A stretch of 44,169 nt of DNA, from assembly GCA_022821065.1 (NCBI GenBank), contig JAJEEK010000019.1, positions 1 through 44,169 of the forward strand, in the 5' to 3' direction. Below the pieces are notes generated by a model that was not told the origin of the DNA, made no database searches, and saw only the letters and a list, made by a program, of their open reading frames with translations. Position numbers and translations under genes: made by a program. Below, in pieces: positions 1 to 7,836 of this stretch; within the stretch, counting starts at the first letter, position 1, and each line of letters opens with the position of its first letter. The DNA is from Candidatus Poribacteria bacterium (GTDB lineage: Bacteria > Poribacteria > WGA-4E > WGA-3G).

Positions 1-145
1 TTTTCTGCTGTTACTGGTAAAATGGGGGTATACATTCAACCCAAAGCGATAGTGCCAGGACATGGAATGGACTCAATAGCATTTTATGCGAGGACTAATT
101 TCCTAAAAAAAATGATCTTACCATCGGCAGATGTGCATCCGCAGC

Positions 146-230
146 TGTAGTATAGGAGACCGTTAGCCTGTACTTCCGAGCCCACACTGTTAGGAAACCA
201 TTGTAGCATAGGAGACTGTTAGCCTGTGCC
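146..230 (+). repeat. Pair of REP-like elements (left cluster)
   Basis: Two tandem copies of a roughly 28-base element lie at 146-173 and 202-230. Each begins TGTAG(T/C)ATAGGAGAC and ends (C/T)GTTAGCCTGT. Inverted copies occur at 1180-1207 and 1226-1253, and related copies at 2042-2089 and 2249-2317. Their closeness to a RAYT transposase gene fits REP sequences mobilised by that enzyme. The rest of 1-269 shows no gene. Confidence 0.7.
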
Positions 231-269
231 TCCCAATCGTCTAGACTTTAGTAAGGAAGATGAAGTCGT

Positions 270-1124
270 ATGAAAACGGAAAAAAGGATGGCGGTAGATC
301 CAACCACAAAACAAAAATATGAAATAGAACTACCAACTTCTGAAGCGGTCAAACAGGAAATTCTTAAACTTGATTATTCGACCCATGGAATCACCATAAA
401 AGAGGCAACAGAGAAACTCGCGGAGAAATTTGGGTTATCTGGTGAACAAAAATCAGCAAAGACAAAGAGGGGTGAGCGGTATCTTGGCTTTTTTCATTAT
501 GAGGTAGTTGGTCCTGAATTTGAAAGCCTCTTAAGGGAGGGAAAATTAAAACAACCAAAAGGGAGGGGAACCCCTTATGTCCTCTCCGGCGATGTACCTC
601 CACCAGCCCCTTCTGACGGAGATATTGAAGATATTTATCAACAGATTAGAGAAAAAGTGACTGAAGACTTACTTCAGGAAATTAAAGCAAATTCGCCTGC
701 CTTTTTTGAAAACCTTGTTATTGATTTGCTTGTAGAAATGGGATATGGCGGTTCAAGAGAAGATGCTGAAGCCGTGGGACGTAGTGGTGATGGCGGAATT
801 GACGGTATTATTAACCAAGATAGACTTGGTCTCGATGTTGTTTACGTTCAAGCAAAACGATGGAAAAACAACGTGGGGGTCCCTGAAATTGCCGGTTTTG
901 CCGGAGCATTAGCAGGAAAAGGTGCTAATAAAGGAATTTTCATTACAACGTCCGATTTTACCAAAGCTGCCAAAGACTACGATGCTGCAGGTTTCAAAAT
1001 TATTCTCATTGACGGAAAACGACTTGCCCAGTTAATGATTGATCACAACGTCGGGGTTTCTACAGTGAAAACTTATGAAATCAAGCGAATTGATTCTGAT
1101 TATTTCATTGAAGATATTCAGTAG
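270..1124 (+). CDS. mrr: Mrr-type restriction endonuclease
   Basis: A 284-residue protein in two parts. The N-terminal third (about 20-110) resembles the Mrr winged-helix DNA-binding domain. The C-terminal part (about 140-265) is the Mrr catalytic domain of the PD-(D/E)XK superfamily. Visible catalytic elements are E147 in the FFENLV helix, D174 and D178 in GDGGIDG, and Q194-A195-K196 in the QAKRW strand. Family members cut modified DNA as type IV restriction enzymes; the target here cannot be read from sequence. No methyltransferase is adjacent, which fits type IV. The ATG follows AAGGAAGATGAAG. The gene is AT-richer than the central metabolic genes and sits between inverted REP-like clusters, suggesting acquired defence DNA. 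The family call is firm; the symbol is by family resemblance. Confidence 0.85.
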   Translation: MKTEKRMAVDPTTKQKYEIELPTSEAVKQEILKLDYSTHGITIKEATEKLAEKFGLSGEQKSAKTKRGERYLGFFHYEVVGPEFESLLREGKLKQPKGRGTPYVLSGDVPPPAPSDGDIEDIYQQIREKVTEDLLQEIKANSPAFFENLVIDLLVEMGYGGSREDAEAVGRSGDGGIDGIINQDRLGLDVVYVQAKRWKNNVGVPEIAGFAGALAGKGANKGIFITTSDFTKAAKDYDAAGFKIILIDGKRLAQLMIDHNVGVSTVKTYEIKRIDSDYFIEDIQ

Positions 1125-1148
1125 TATTTAGGGACGGAGTATGTTGAA

Positions 1149-1255
1149 TAGGGAATGTATAAACTAACAGGTAATATATGCACAGGCTAACGGTCTCCTA
1201 TGCTACAGAAGAAGGCAGCAAAAGAACACAGGCTAACAGGAAACCATGCTACAAG
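1149..1255 (-). repeat. REP-like pair, left flank of RAYT
   Basis: Two inverted copies of the REP-like element lie at 1180-1207 and 1226-1253 (GCACAGGCTAAC... ATGCTACA). A lead-in, AAACTAACAGGTAATAT, precedes them. The same compound unit recurs in direct orientation at about 2215-2318, so the RAYT gene lies between two direct copies of a roughly 105-base block. The block contains an ATG that opens a spurious extension (MLQKKA) in frame with the transposase. Confidence 0.7.
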
Positions 1256-1268
1256 GGATACAAGCAGG

Positions 1269-2021
1269 ATGAGTCAAAATGAGTTTAAATCGTTTTACCG
1301 TCGTAACTTACCTCATATACAGACACTTGGGGCAACTCTTTTTGTAACATTCCAACTTGCTGGATCTATACCGCAGTATGTATTAGCGCAGTGGAGAACG
1401 GAAAAATTACAATTTGACAAGGAGGAATCAAGGTCTCTCAGGTTGCCAAACGACTCCGAGCACGCGTCAACGCAACACAGACGTTTTGAGGAAAAAAATA
1501 AATACTTGGAATGGAGAAGGCAATGGTTCCGAAAATTTGAAAAAACCTTAGACATCGTAGAAAGTGGACCCGTATGGCTCAAAGATGATCGGATTGCCAA
1601 GGTGGTAGCGGATAGTCTGCACTACCGAGATGGAAAGGTGTACCGTTTGGATGCCTATTGTATTATGGCAAATCATATCCACGTTGTATTTGCGCCGCTT
1701 GCACTGCCATCTTCCAAAACAGACGTTGTTAATTCGGCGGAAAATACAGCACAAACGGAAGATTTGTGCTACAATTCACTTTCTTCTATTATGCAGTCTC
1801 TTAAAGGATATACCGCTCGCAAAGCTAATCTTCTGTTAGGGCGGAGTGGTGCATTCTGGCAGGGAGAAAGTTACGATCACGTTGTCCGAGACGCAAACGA
1901 ATGGCATCGGATTGTCACCTATGTTCTCAATAATCCCGTTAAGGCAGGTTTAGTGGATACATGGGAAAAATGGCAATGGAGTTATTGTCGATTAGATTTT
2001 TTACCAGAACCTAAAACATGA
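1269..2021 (+). CDS. REP-associated tyrosine transposase (RAYT)
   Basis: A 250-residue member of the Y1 transposase family (IS200-like TnpA, REP-associated branch), which nicks and rejoins single-stranded DNA at REP hairpins. The HUH-type metal site appears as NHIHVV with H136 and H138. The probable catalytic tyrosine is Y181 in LKGYTARKAN. The C-terminal signature FWQGESYDHVVRD (197-209) and the NNPVKAGLV block (221-229) are typical of RAYTs. Translation probably begins at ATG 1269; an upstream in-frame ATG at 1200 lies inside the REP-like repeat and would add 23 repeat-derived residues. Paired REP-like elements flank the gene on both sides, the normal context for a domesticated RAYT. No frameshift is seen, so it may be active. 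Confidence 0.88.
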   Translation: MSQNEFKSFYRRNLPHIQTLGATLFVTFQLAGSIPQYVLAQWRTEKLQFDKEESRSLRLPNDSEHASTQHRRFEEKNKYLEWRRQWFRKFEKTLDIVESGPVWLKDDRIAKVVADSLHYRDGKVYRLDAYCIMANHIHVVFAPLALPSSKTDVVNSAENTAQTEDLCYNSLSSIMQSLKGYTARKANLLLGRSGAFWQGESYDHVVRDANEWHRIVTYVLNNPVKAGLVDTWEKWQWSYCRLDFLPEPKT

Positions 2022-2041
2022 GTTGGCATCACGTAATCTTT

Positions 2042-2089
2042 TGTAGCATAGGCTGTTAGCCTGTGCCAGTGTAGTGTAGACTGTTAGCA
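2042..2089 (+). repeat. REP-like elements, right flank of RAYT
   Basis: One copy, TGTAGCATAGG followed by CTGTTAGCCTGTGCC, lies at 2042-2067. A second degenerate copy (GTGTAGTGTAGACTGTTAGC) lies at 2069-2088. Both have the opposite orientation to the pair upstream of the RAYT, so they bracket that gene as inverted elements. Confidence 0.65.
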
Positions 2090-2214
2090 AACGTGTTTCC
2101 GATCGTCGGTGATCTTTCATTATCTTTACCGCGAATTCTGACTCGTAGAAGACTTTCACGATCTTTGAAAAATCAATCTAAATGTGATACGAATTGTCCG
2201 AAATTTAGTAGGTG

Positions 2215-2318
2215 GAATGGGAAAAGCATAAACTAACAGGCAATATCTGCACAGCCTAACAGGCTATGCTACAGAAGAAGGCACCAGAGAGACACAACCT
2301 AACAGGCTATGCTACGCG
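2215..2318 (-). repeat. Second copy of compound REP-like block
   Basis: This block repeats 1149-1255: the lead-in AAACTAACAGGCAATAT, a first element at 2249-2273 and a second at 2291-2317, joined by an ACAGAAGAAGGCA spacer. Between 2090 and 2215 nothing recognisable is seen. The block ends shortly before the ribosome binding site of the next gene and again contains a misleading in-frame ATG (2266). Confidence 0.65.
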
Positions 2319-2346
2319 AAACACATCCGAAAAGGAGAATTGCGCT

Positions 2347-3049
2347 ATGAAAAAATGTATCTTGTTCATCGCTGTCTGTGGCATTACGTTCGGCATTGCT
2401 GCGATTGCCATGTCGCAAACCTATTTTGAGGACAATTTCGACGATCCAAAGGCATCTGAAGATAAATGGGTACCGCTTTCCGGAGAATGGGAATCAACTC
2501 CAAAATTCAGTCAACTGTATGAGCGTCGTTGCCGATGACTTCTGGGAGGACGAATGGAACGATTACACCTTTGAAGTGAAAGGGAGTAAGGTCAGTGGTG
2601 CCGAAGGTTTCCTGATTATGTTCCGGTGCCAAGGCTTGATGCAACCCCGCGGGTTAGCCCTTGGAGACCATCCACCACGTATGGAGGCCCTTAAGCCTTC
2701 GTTAGAGTACTGGTGGAACCTTGGTGGTTGGGGAAACACGCGCTCGCAGGTCGAGTCGTGGGGTGGCAAAGCCGGGGCACATAGCAATCACAGCATTGAT
2801 GATGATGAGTGGTATAACATCAAAATTGTCAATAAACCAGATAGTTACACGGTTATCCTCAACGATGAAGAAGTCGCGAAAGTGGACGATAACACTGAAA
2901 ACGGAGTCGGCAGAATCGGACTCGCCACATGGTCAACAGTTGCAAATTATGACGATGTCATCGTTTATGGGCCTGACGGTCCCTCATTATCGGTTGATGC
3001 CAGAAGCAAACTTGCCACAACTTGGGCACATCTCAAATCCGTGAAATAG
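2347..3049 (+). pseudogene. Frameshifted secreted LamG/DUF1080-like protein
   Basis: Two overlapping frames together make one protein of about 233 residues. The first frame starts at ATG 2347 behind AAAAGGAG. It encodes a signal peptide ending near AIAMSQ and the opening of a jelly-roll domain (YFEDNFDD), then stops at 2538. The second frame (open from before 2378 to 3049) continues with DDFWEDEWNDYTFEVKG and ends with the strand YDDVIVYGPDG, typical of concanavalin-like or 3-keto-disaccharide-hydrolase-like (DUF1080) domains. The frames join between about 2505 and 2535 by one extra base or two missing bases. It may be a pseudogene or a sequencing error. The sugar ligand, if any, is unknown. 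Confidence 0.7.
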
Positions 3050-3074
3050 ATTTTGAAATCGTTTGATAACCTAT

Positions 3075-3100
3075 AGCGCGAGGTATCAATACCTCGCGCT
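3075..3100. terminator. Perfect palindromic hairpin
   Basis: An 11-bp perfect stem AGCGCGAGGTA / TACCTCGCGCT with a TCAA loop lies 26 bases after the frameshifted gene. The following CCCTTTAT is only weakly T-rich, so it may act as a terminator or be an interspersed palindrome. A related hairpin sits at 23833-23854. Confidence 0.6.
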
Positions 3101-3142
3101 CCCTTTATGCTGAAAGCATCAAATTTTAGGAATTGACAGCAG

Positions 3143-4312
3143 ATGCAAAACTACTTTTTACCGCCACGAATCGAGTTTGGCGACGGTGCCATCCAACACT
3201 TAGGTGACCACGTCAAAACTTTTGGATGCAAAAGACCACTCTTGGTCAGCGACGCAGGTGTTATGAATGCCGGTCTCCTCACCAAAGCGATAGACGCTTT
3301 ACACGCAAGCGGTTTGCCATCCGTTACCTATTTAGACATCGAACCGAACCCGACAGACCTCAGCATTAACGACGGCGTAGAAGTCTACAAATCGGAAGCC
3401 TGTGATGTCGTCATTGCGGTCGGTGGTGGAAGCGTGATGGATGCCGCTAAAGCGATCCGTCTCTTGACGACGCACGCGCCACCCTTGGAACCGTATTACG
3501 CCGATGTGGGTGGTATCGAACGGGTCCGAGACGATATGCCACCACTCATCTGCGTTCCGACAACTGCAGGCACCGGTAGCGAGGTTTCACAGGGCGCGAT
3601 CATTACGGATACATCGTTCAATACAACCGACCGATGGCGGAAACGCGCAATCGTTACGCCGTTCAATATGTCGAACATCGCACTCTTGGATCCGGGGATA
3701 ACACTCGGTATGCCACCCGCGCTCACCGCTGCCACCGGTATGGATGCCATCACGCACGGTATTGAGGCATACACGGCAACGAAGTACCACCCGATCGCCG
3801 AAGGCGTTGCGTTGCAGGCACTCAGGATGTTAAGTGCGAATATCCAAAAGGTCTATCACGATGGGGGAAATGTAACTGCCCGCGGCGAGATGCTCTTAGG
3901 CTCGTGTATGGCGGCGTTTGCATTCCAGAAAGGACTCGGTGCTGTCCATTCGCTGGCGCATCAACTCTCCACGGATGCCCCTATCCCGCATGGGGTCGCG
4001 AACGCGATTCTCCTTCCGCCGGTCATGGAATTTAACTTCTCCCACGCCACAGAAAAATACGCCGAGATCGCTCGCGCTTTGGGTATAGACACCAGCAGCA
4101 TGGATAATGATGAAGCAGCACACGCCGCCATTGATAAAATTAGGGCATTCAATAGGGAGTTAAATATGCCGAAAGGCCTCGGAGACGCGGGCTTAGACCG
4201 AGCAAAAATCCCGAAACTCGGTGCAGATGCGATGCTTGATCACTGCCACAAATTCAATCCGCGAGCATGTACGGAAGCGGATATGGTGGCACTGTTTGAA
4301 GCAGCGTTTTAA
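3143..4312 (+). CDS. Iron-containing alcohol dehydrogenase
   Basis: A 389-residue group III (iron-dependent) alcohol dehydrogenase, full length for the family. It would oxidise or reduce an alcohol/aldehyde pair with NAD(P) in the cytoplasm. The dinucleotide-binding GGGS is at 94-97 in AVGGGSVMDAAKAI, and the PTTAGTGSE block is at 139-147. The four expected metal ligands are present: D201, H205, H269 and H283, in GMDAITHGIEAY, VHSLAHQ and PHGVAN. The ATG has only a weak upstream purine stretch (GACAGCAG). It is flanked by a hairpin upstream and a convergent gene downstream, so it appears monocistronic. The substrate cannot be told apart among lactaldehyde, propanediol, butanol or similar. Confidence 0.93.
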   Translation: MQNYFLPPRIEFGDGAIQHLGDHVKTFGCKRPLLVSDAGVMNAGLLTKAIDALHASGLPSVTYLDIEPNPTDLSINDGVEVYKSEACDVVIAVGGGSVMDAAKAIRLLTTHAPPLEPYYADVGGIERVRDDMPPLICVPTTAGTGSEVSQGAIITDTSFNTTDRWRKRAIVTPFNMSNIALLDPGITLGMPPALTAATGMDAITHGIEAYTATKYHPIAEGVALQALRMLSANIQKVYHDGGNVTARGEMLLGSCMAAFAFQKGLGAVHSLAHQLSTDAPIPHGVANAILLPPVMEFNFSHATEKYAEIARALGIDTSSMDNDEAAHAAIDKIRAFNRELNMPKGLGDAGLDRAKIPKLGADAMLDHCHKFNPRACTEADMVALFEAAF

Positions 4313-4396
4313 AGTTGATAGGACCTATAGAAACGTGAACGTAAAAAAAGTTTAGAAGCACCATAGGTGTCAATTTAGGGATTTTTGGTGCACGCA

Positions 4397-7300
4397 TTAT
4401 TCGTTCTCAGGTTCTGGAAGCCTGTAAAGCCCGCGTCGAACCTTTACAATTTCACCCATATTTACAAGGCGCGTAAGTTCTGTATTTATCGCTTTTGGAT
4501 GTCCTTTAATCGCTGCCACGAATTCGGGTGTTGTTTTCTCCCCGTCAGCGAGGAATGAAAGAATCTGCACCCGGAAAGGAACACGTACCTTCCCACCCCT
4601 CATCCTTTGCAATACTCGGTTCGCCTGCCTTGTCGAACATCCTAATACACGTTCCACTTCTTTTCTGCTGGATTCAGATGTTAACTGGTCGCGTTCCGTC
4701 TCAAAACGTTGGCGGGTCCCTATCACCTCATCGAGTTTATCTAACCCCCCGGCGACATCAAAATCTTCCCAGTCAAAAAGGAGCGTTTCCTGTCTATCGG
4801 TAATCTCAGGAATTCGCAAACCCGTAATCAGCATAACTTTCTTGTTTGCGAAACGATTGAGTTGAGCCAGTTCCATAATCTGTGTGAATATACAGGTGAC
4901 CGTCTTTTCATAAACGCTTTGGACGCGTTCGTCTGTGTAGCGGTAGGACTCCGGTTCCATTGCATAAGAAAGGGGCTCCTCGTCGTTTCCGAACAAGATC
5001 TGCGTGCGCTCCAAAATAGCGTGTTGCTCTATTTCCGGCACGCCAACTATCCAGATAACATCTGCCTCTTGAAAAGCGGTTTCCAATCCCTTCACCCTTC
5101 GGAAATCGGTCAAAAAACAGACGTTCTCATTTTTCGCGATATCCTTTAGTTGTCTAATTGTGTAAACATGCGTTATAATCCCGTGTTTAATACTCGGATC
5201 CCGTTCAATTTCGGCTTGGATTCTCCAAAACAGCTGCTGCCCCGTTTCAGACACTCCGAGAACATCCCACGTGTTACTGATATCTAAAATTGCCTTCAGT
5301 GGATAAATACCGGTGCGAATCTGGAAAACTCGGTTTCCGGGAACCCACGCTATCGGTTGGGTGGGAAGAATCTGAGTTTCCTCATCCAAGAACGGCCGAC
5401 GTAGATGCTCGCCGTAGAGAGCCGGTGAGGTGACCAAAAGTTGGCTGACACTCGGATGAAGGACCGGCGGCACCCAGAAACGTAGGGCTTCGTCCTCCCA
5501 GCGCATCGGGGCATCAGCGTCCCTCGTGTAATGGTCAAAGAAACGTTTGAGTTGATGCCAGAATGTCCAGTCTGGATCCGAACAAACCGTTGGGAACTCC
5601 CGAATGTTTTCAACAATCGACACATCCGAGCCCTCCAGCCTGACAGCATCGGCTATCGGCATTAAGACTTTCATGTCTTCATTCGGTACAAAAGTATGGC
5701 GTTGCAAAATAGGCAATCCTTGTGCCGCCAGTCTATCTGCGTCTGCATCGTCCAAAGGAATATAAGCAGAAATTCCTCGCTCAAGTTTGATTGTATAGTG
5801 TGCTAATTCTTCTCCCGCCTCTGCATCCGTTGCGCCTCGGGCGCTCCCTTTGCCTTGTCCATTGACGTGGCACATCTGTTCGATAAGTTCTTCTTCCAGC
5901 CATTCAAACATCTGCATCACTGTTCGGAGGCATCTGATGGAGTGAGTATGGGATTTGTCTCTGATTTTCACTGCATTGAGTAGGAGTATAGCAAAGTTTC
6001 CTAAGACACTGCCTCGCCAGTTGGCAACCCATTCCTCTAATTTGGTTTTTGATAATTCGCATTCAAGAAACAGGGTATTTTCTCTCAGGACATTAATGAT
6101 ACAAAGCGGATGTGTTCCATCATGCCTTTCGAGGAGTCGTTCCACTATTTTTCCGTAGTGTGGATCCAAAAACAGTCGAGAATCCTCTAATATGTATGTT
6201 TTGGTAGTTTTTAGGGATTCTACTTCACCCTCTTTCTCCGAAGCTACATCGGAAATAAACCCAAGGACGCGCGCATTCCTATCGAAAGCCCGCTGCACCT
6301 GAACACCAATTTCTTCGTGTGTTTCAGAAGTCTTTTCGGTGGGATTGGACTTTTGTAATATCGGAGCCGGACGTTTTATTCCTAATGGACTGAGTTTTCC
6401 TTCCCGAACGGCAGGCACCTTATCGTCTACAGGAAGCCCTGTCGCGGGGATCGGTGGCAAGATACCAGTATCCTCCCAAACTTCCGTTATGAGTGTTGCT
6501 TCAATAGGCAGTCCGGTATCAGACGTAGCGGCACGTATCCACACGCCCTCTTCGTTCTCCCACAATGAGACCTCTGTGTTGTCACTCTCACGCTCTTGTC
6601 GGTGCCAATAGTGAAATCCATCCGCTTGCCTGACATAAGCAAACCCGCGCTTGAAAAACGCCTCTTTGGCGAGATCAAGTTTATTCGATCCGAGCGAGTA
6701 GGGTGCATCGGCGGTGTTCTCTTTGTATTGAAGGCTTTGGGGAAGGGGTTCATGAAGGACTGCGCGAAGTGCATCGATAGGGGCAAAGAGTACCTCTTTT
6801 GGAATCACGGGGGGGTCTAACAGATCGCCAATCAGGATTTCATGGCGTGCATCCCAGCAAGTGTGTCCTTTCTCGCCGAAAATTTCAAGATACGGGTCGT
6901 GTTGGTGCGGATTTTCTGGTGTCGGTGTCCCTTTATAGACGTACAACCGTGTTTGCTCAGTGTTCGGGTGCAGGTACCCCGGTACCCTGCAAGAAAAGCG
7001 CAACCCTCCGGACTTTGACATTGTCAATAACGGGTTCATAACGGAGTCAACAAGTGCTTGAATACAGGCAAGAACGGCATCAGGCACCGCACAGATAACT
7101 TCATATTTAAAGTCGATGTCGTGCCAGGGCGCGTCATCGCGTGCCGAAGGAATCCCAGTATACACATGAATCCCCCACGACTTTGACCATTGCTTGGTGC
7201 TCCAGTCCACCGCCTGTTGACGCTTCAAGAACCGATCGCCCCCAAAAGACCGCGGCGGACGGTCAGATCCAGGGGCTCGCCCTATCGGCATAAAGGAAAT

Positions 7301-7477
7301 GCCTGCGGCCTCTAAGTCTTGAAGTATCACAGGATATCTGTGCGCACAATGGACTGTGAAGTGGTACGGAAACCGTTTGTAAGGCAGCGGTGTTACGACC
7401 GTGTTTCGTTGCTTAAGTGGCTTCTCGTGCCGCTGGTGGCAGCGCGAAATAATATCTGACAAGACATTGGTTGTCAT
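4397..7477 (-). CDS. Primase-polymerase-like protein with degenerate helicase-like region
   Basis: A 1026-residue protein not recognised as a named family. Residues about 30-220 look like an archaeo-eukaryotic-type primase-polymerase: a D120-I-D122 acidic pair in WHDIDFKYEV, SKSGGLRF at 154-161, and a third acidic strand at 196-203 (YLEIFGEK). Residues about 660-900 resemble the second half of a superfamily 2-like helicase: TSPALYGEHLRRPF (683-696), WVPGNRVFQIRTGIYP (711-726), the THVYTIRQL strand (769-777), IWIVGVPE (808-815), and a region near 845-895 where the arginine-finger motif would sit but reads QIMELAQLNRF. No convincing Walker A or B motif was found. Residues 935-1020 form two helix-turn-helix/winged-helix-like units. 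These assignments are pattern-based inference. It stands alone, divergent from the next gene cluster. Confidence 0.55.
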   Translation of the reverse strand: MTTNVLSDIISRCHQRHEKPLKQRNTVVTPLPYKRFPYHFTVHCAHRYPVILQDLEAAGISFMPIGRAPGSDRPPRSFGGDRFLKRQQAVDWSTKQWSKSWGIHVYTGIPSARDDAPWHDIDFKYEVICAVPDAVLACIQALVDSVMNPLLTMSKSGGLRFSCRVPGYLHPNTEQTRLYVYKGTPTPENPHQHDPYLEIFGEKGHTCWDARHEILIGDLLDPPVIPKEVLFAPIDALRAVLHEPLPQSLQYKENTADAPYSLGSNKLDLAKEAFFKRGFAYVRQADGFHYWHRQERESDNTEVSLWENEEGVWIRAATSDTGLPIEATLITEVWEDTGILPPIPATGLPVDDKVPAVREGKLSPLGIKRPAPILQKSNPTEKTSETHEEIGVQVQRAFDRNARVLGFISDVASEKEGEVESLKTTKTYILEDSRLFLDPHYGKIVERLLERHDGTHPLCIINVLRENTLFLECELSKTKLEEWVANWRGSVLGNFAILLLNAVKIRDKSHTHSIRCLRTVMQMFEWLEEELIEQMCHVNGQGKGSARGATDAEAGEELAHYTIKLERGISAYIPLDDADADRLAAQGLPILQRHTFVPNEDMKVLMPIADAVRLEGSDVSIVENIREFPTVCSDPDWTFWHQLKRFFDHYTRDADAPMRWEDEALRFWVPPVLHPSVSQLLVTSPALYGEHLRRPFLDEETQILPTQPIAWVPGNRVFQIRTGIYPLKAILDISNTWDVLGVSETGQQLFWRIQAEIERDPSIKHGIITHVYTIRQLKDIAKNENVCFLTDFRRVKGLETAFQEADVIWIVGVPEIEQHAILERTQILFGNDEEPLSYAMEPESYRYTDERVQSVYEKTVTCIFTQIMELAQLNRFANKKVMLITGLRIPEITDRQETLLFDWEDFDVAGGLDKLDEVIGTRQRFETERDQLTSESSRKEVERVLGCSTRQANRVLQRMRGGKVRVPFRVQILSFLADGEKTTPEFVAAIKGHPKAINTELTRLVNMGEIVKVRRGLYRLPEPENE

Positions 7478-7736
7478 CGACCCGTCTCCTTTATGTGATG
7501 CGCATACGGCATACCCCTGTAAAACCTTCAGTTGATAAAAAGAACATAGAGTCGTGTGCAGATCAATTCACAGGAGAACAACACACTCATTGAAGTCATG
7601 GCGCATTTCATAAAACTAACCTAAAAGAACCTTGATAACTATTGGCTGATGCAAAAATTTGATAAATATCCGTTAGGGATATATTATATCAAAAATATCA
7701 TTTTAGGTCAATTTTTTTAACTTGATATTCCGAATT

Positions 7737-7836
7737 TTAGGATAAGGCTTACGCATTTTTCCATAGAATTCTACATAATACGTGCGTCAGGCAGAGTTTG
7801 AAACCCCGCCTGCAAGTGAATGTGCGTAAGTCCTAA
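7737..7836. mobile_element. MITE-like element with terminal inverted repeats
   Basis: About 100 bases bounded by imperfect inverted repeats: TTAGGATAAGGCTTACGCA at the left and TGCGTAAGTCCTAA at the right. It has no coding capacity. The right end is repeated at 39005-39045. The right terminus overlaps the minus-strand stop codon (7833-7835) of the adjacent lipoprotein gene. The rest of 7478-7736 is AT-rich, with no gene seen. Confidence 0.5.

Noticed and set aside
146..230. Two spaced repeats that might start a CRISPR array
   Set aside because: Only two copies, with further copies inverted and irregularly spaced elsewhere; no cas genes nearby. They fit REP-like elements linked to the RAYT.
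2505..2535. Programmed +1 frameshift in the secreted protein
   Set aside because: No slippery run, rare codon plus stop arrangement or stimulatory structure was evident; a mutation or sequencing error is simpler.
5840..5880. Possible Walker A motif (GQGKGS) in the primase/helicase-like protein
   Set aside because: It lacks the preceding hydrophobic strand and normal GxxxxGK(S/T) spacing and sits in a low-complexity glycine/alanine segment (residues 540-550).
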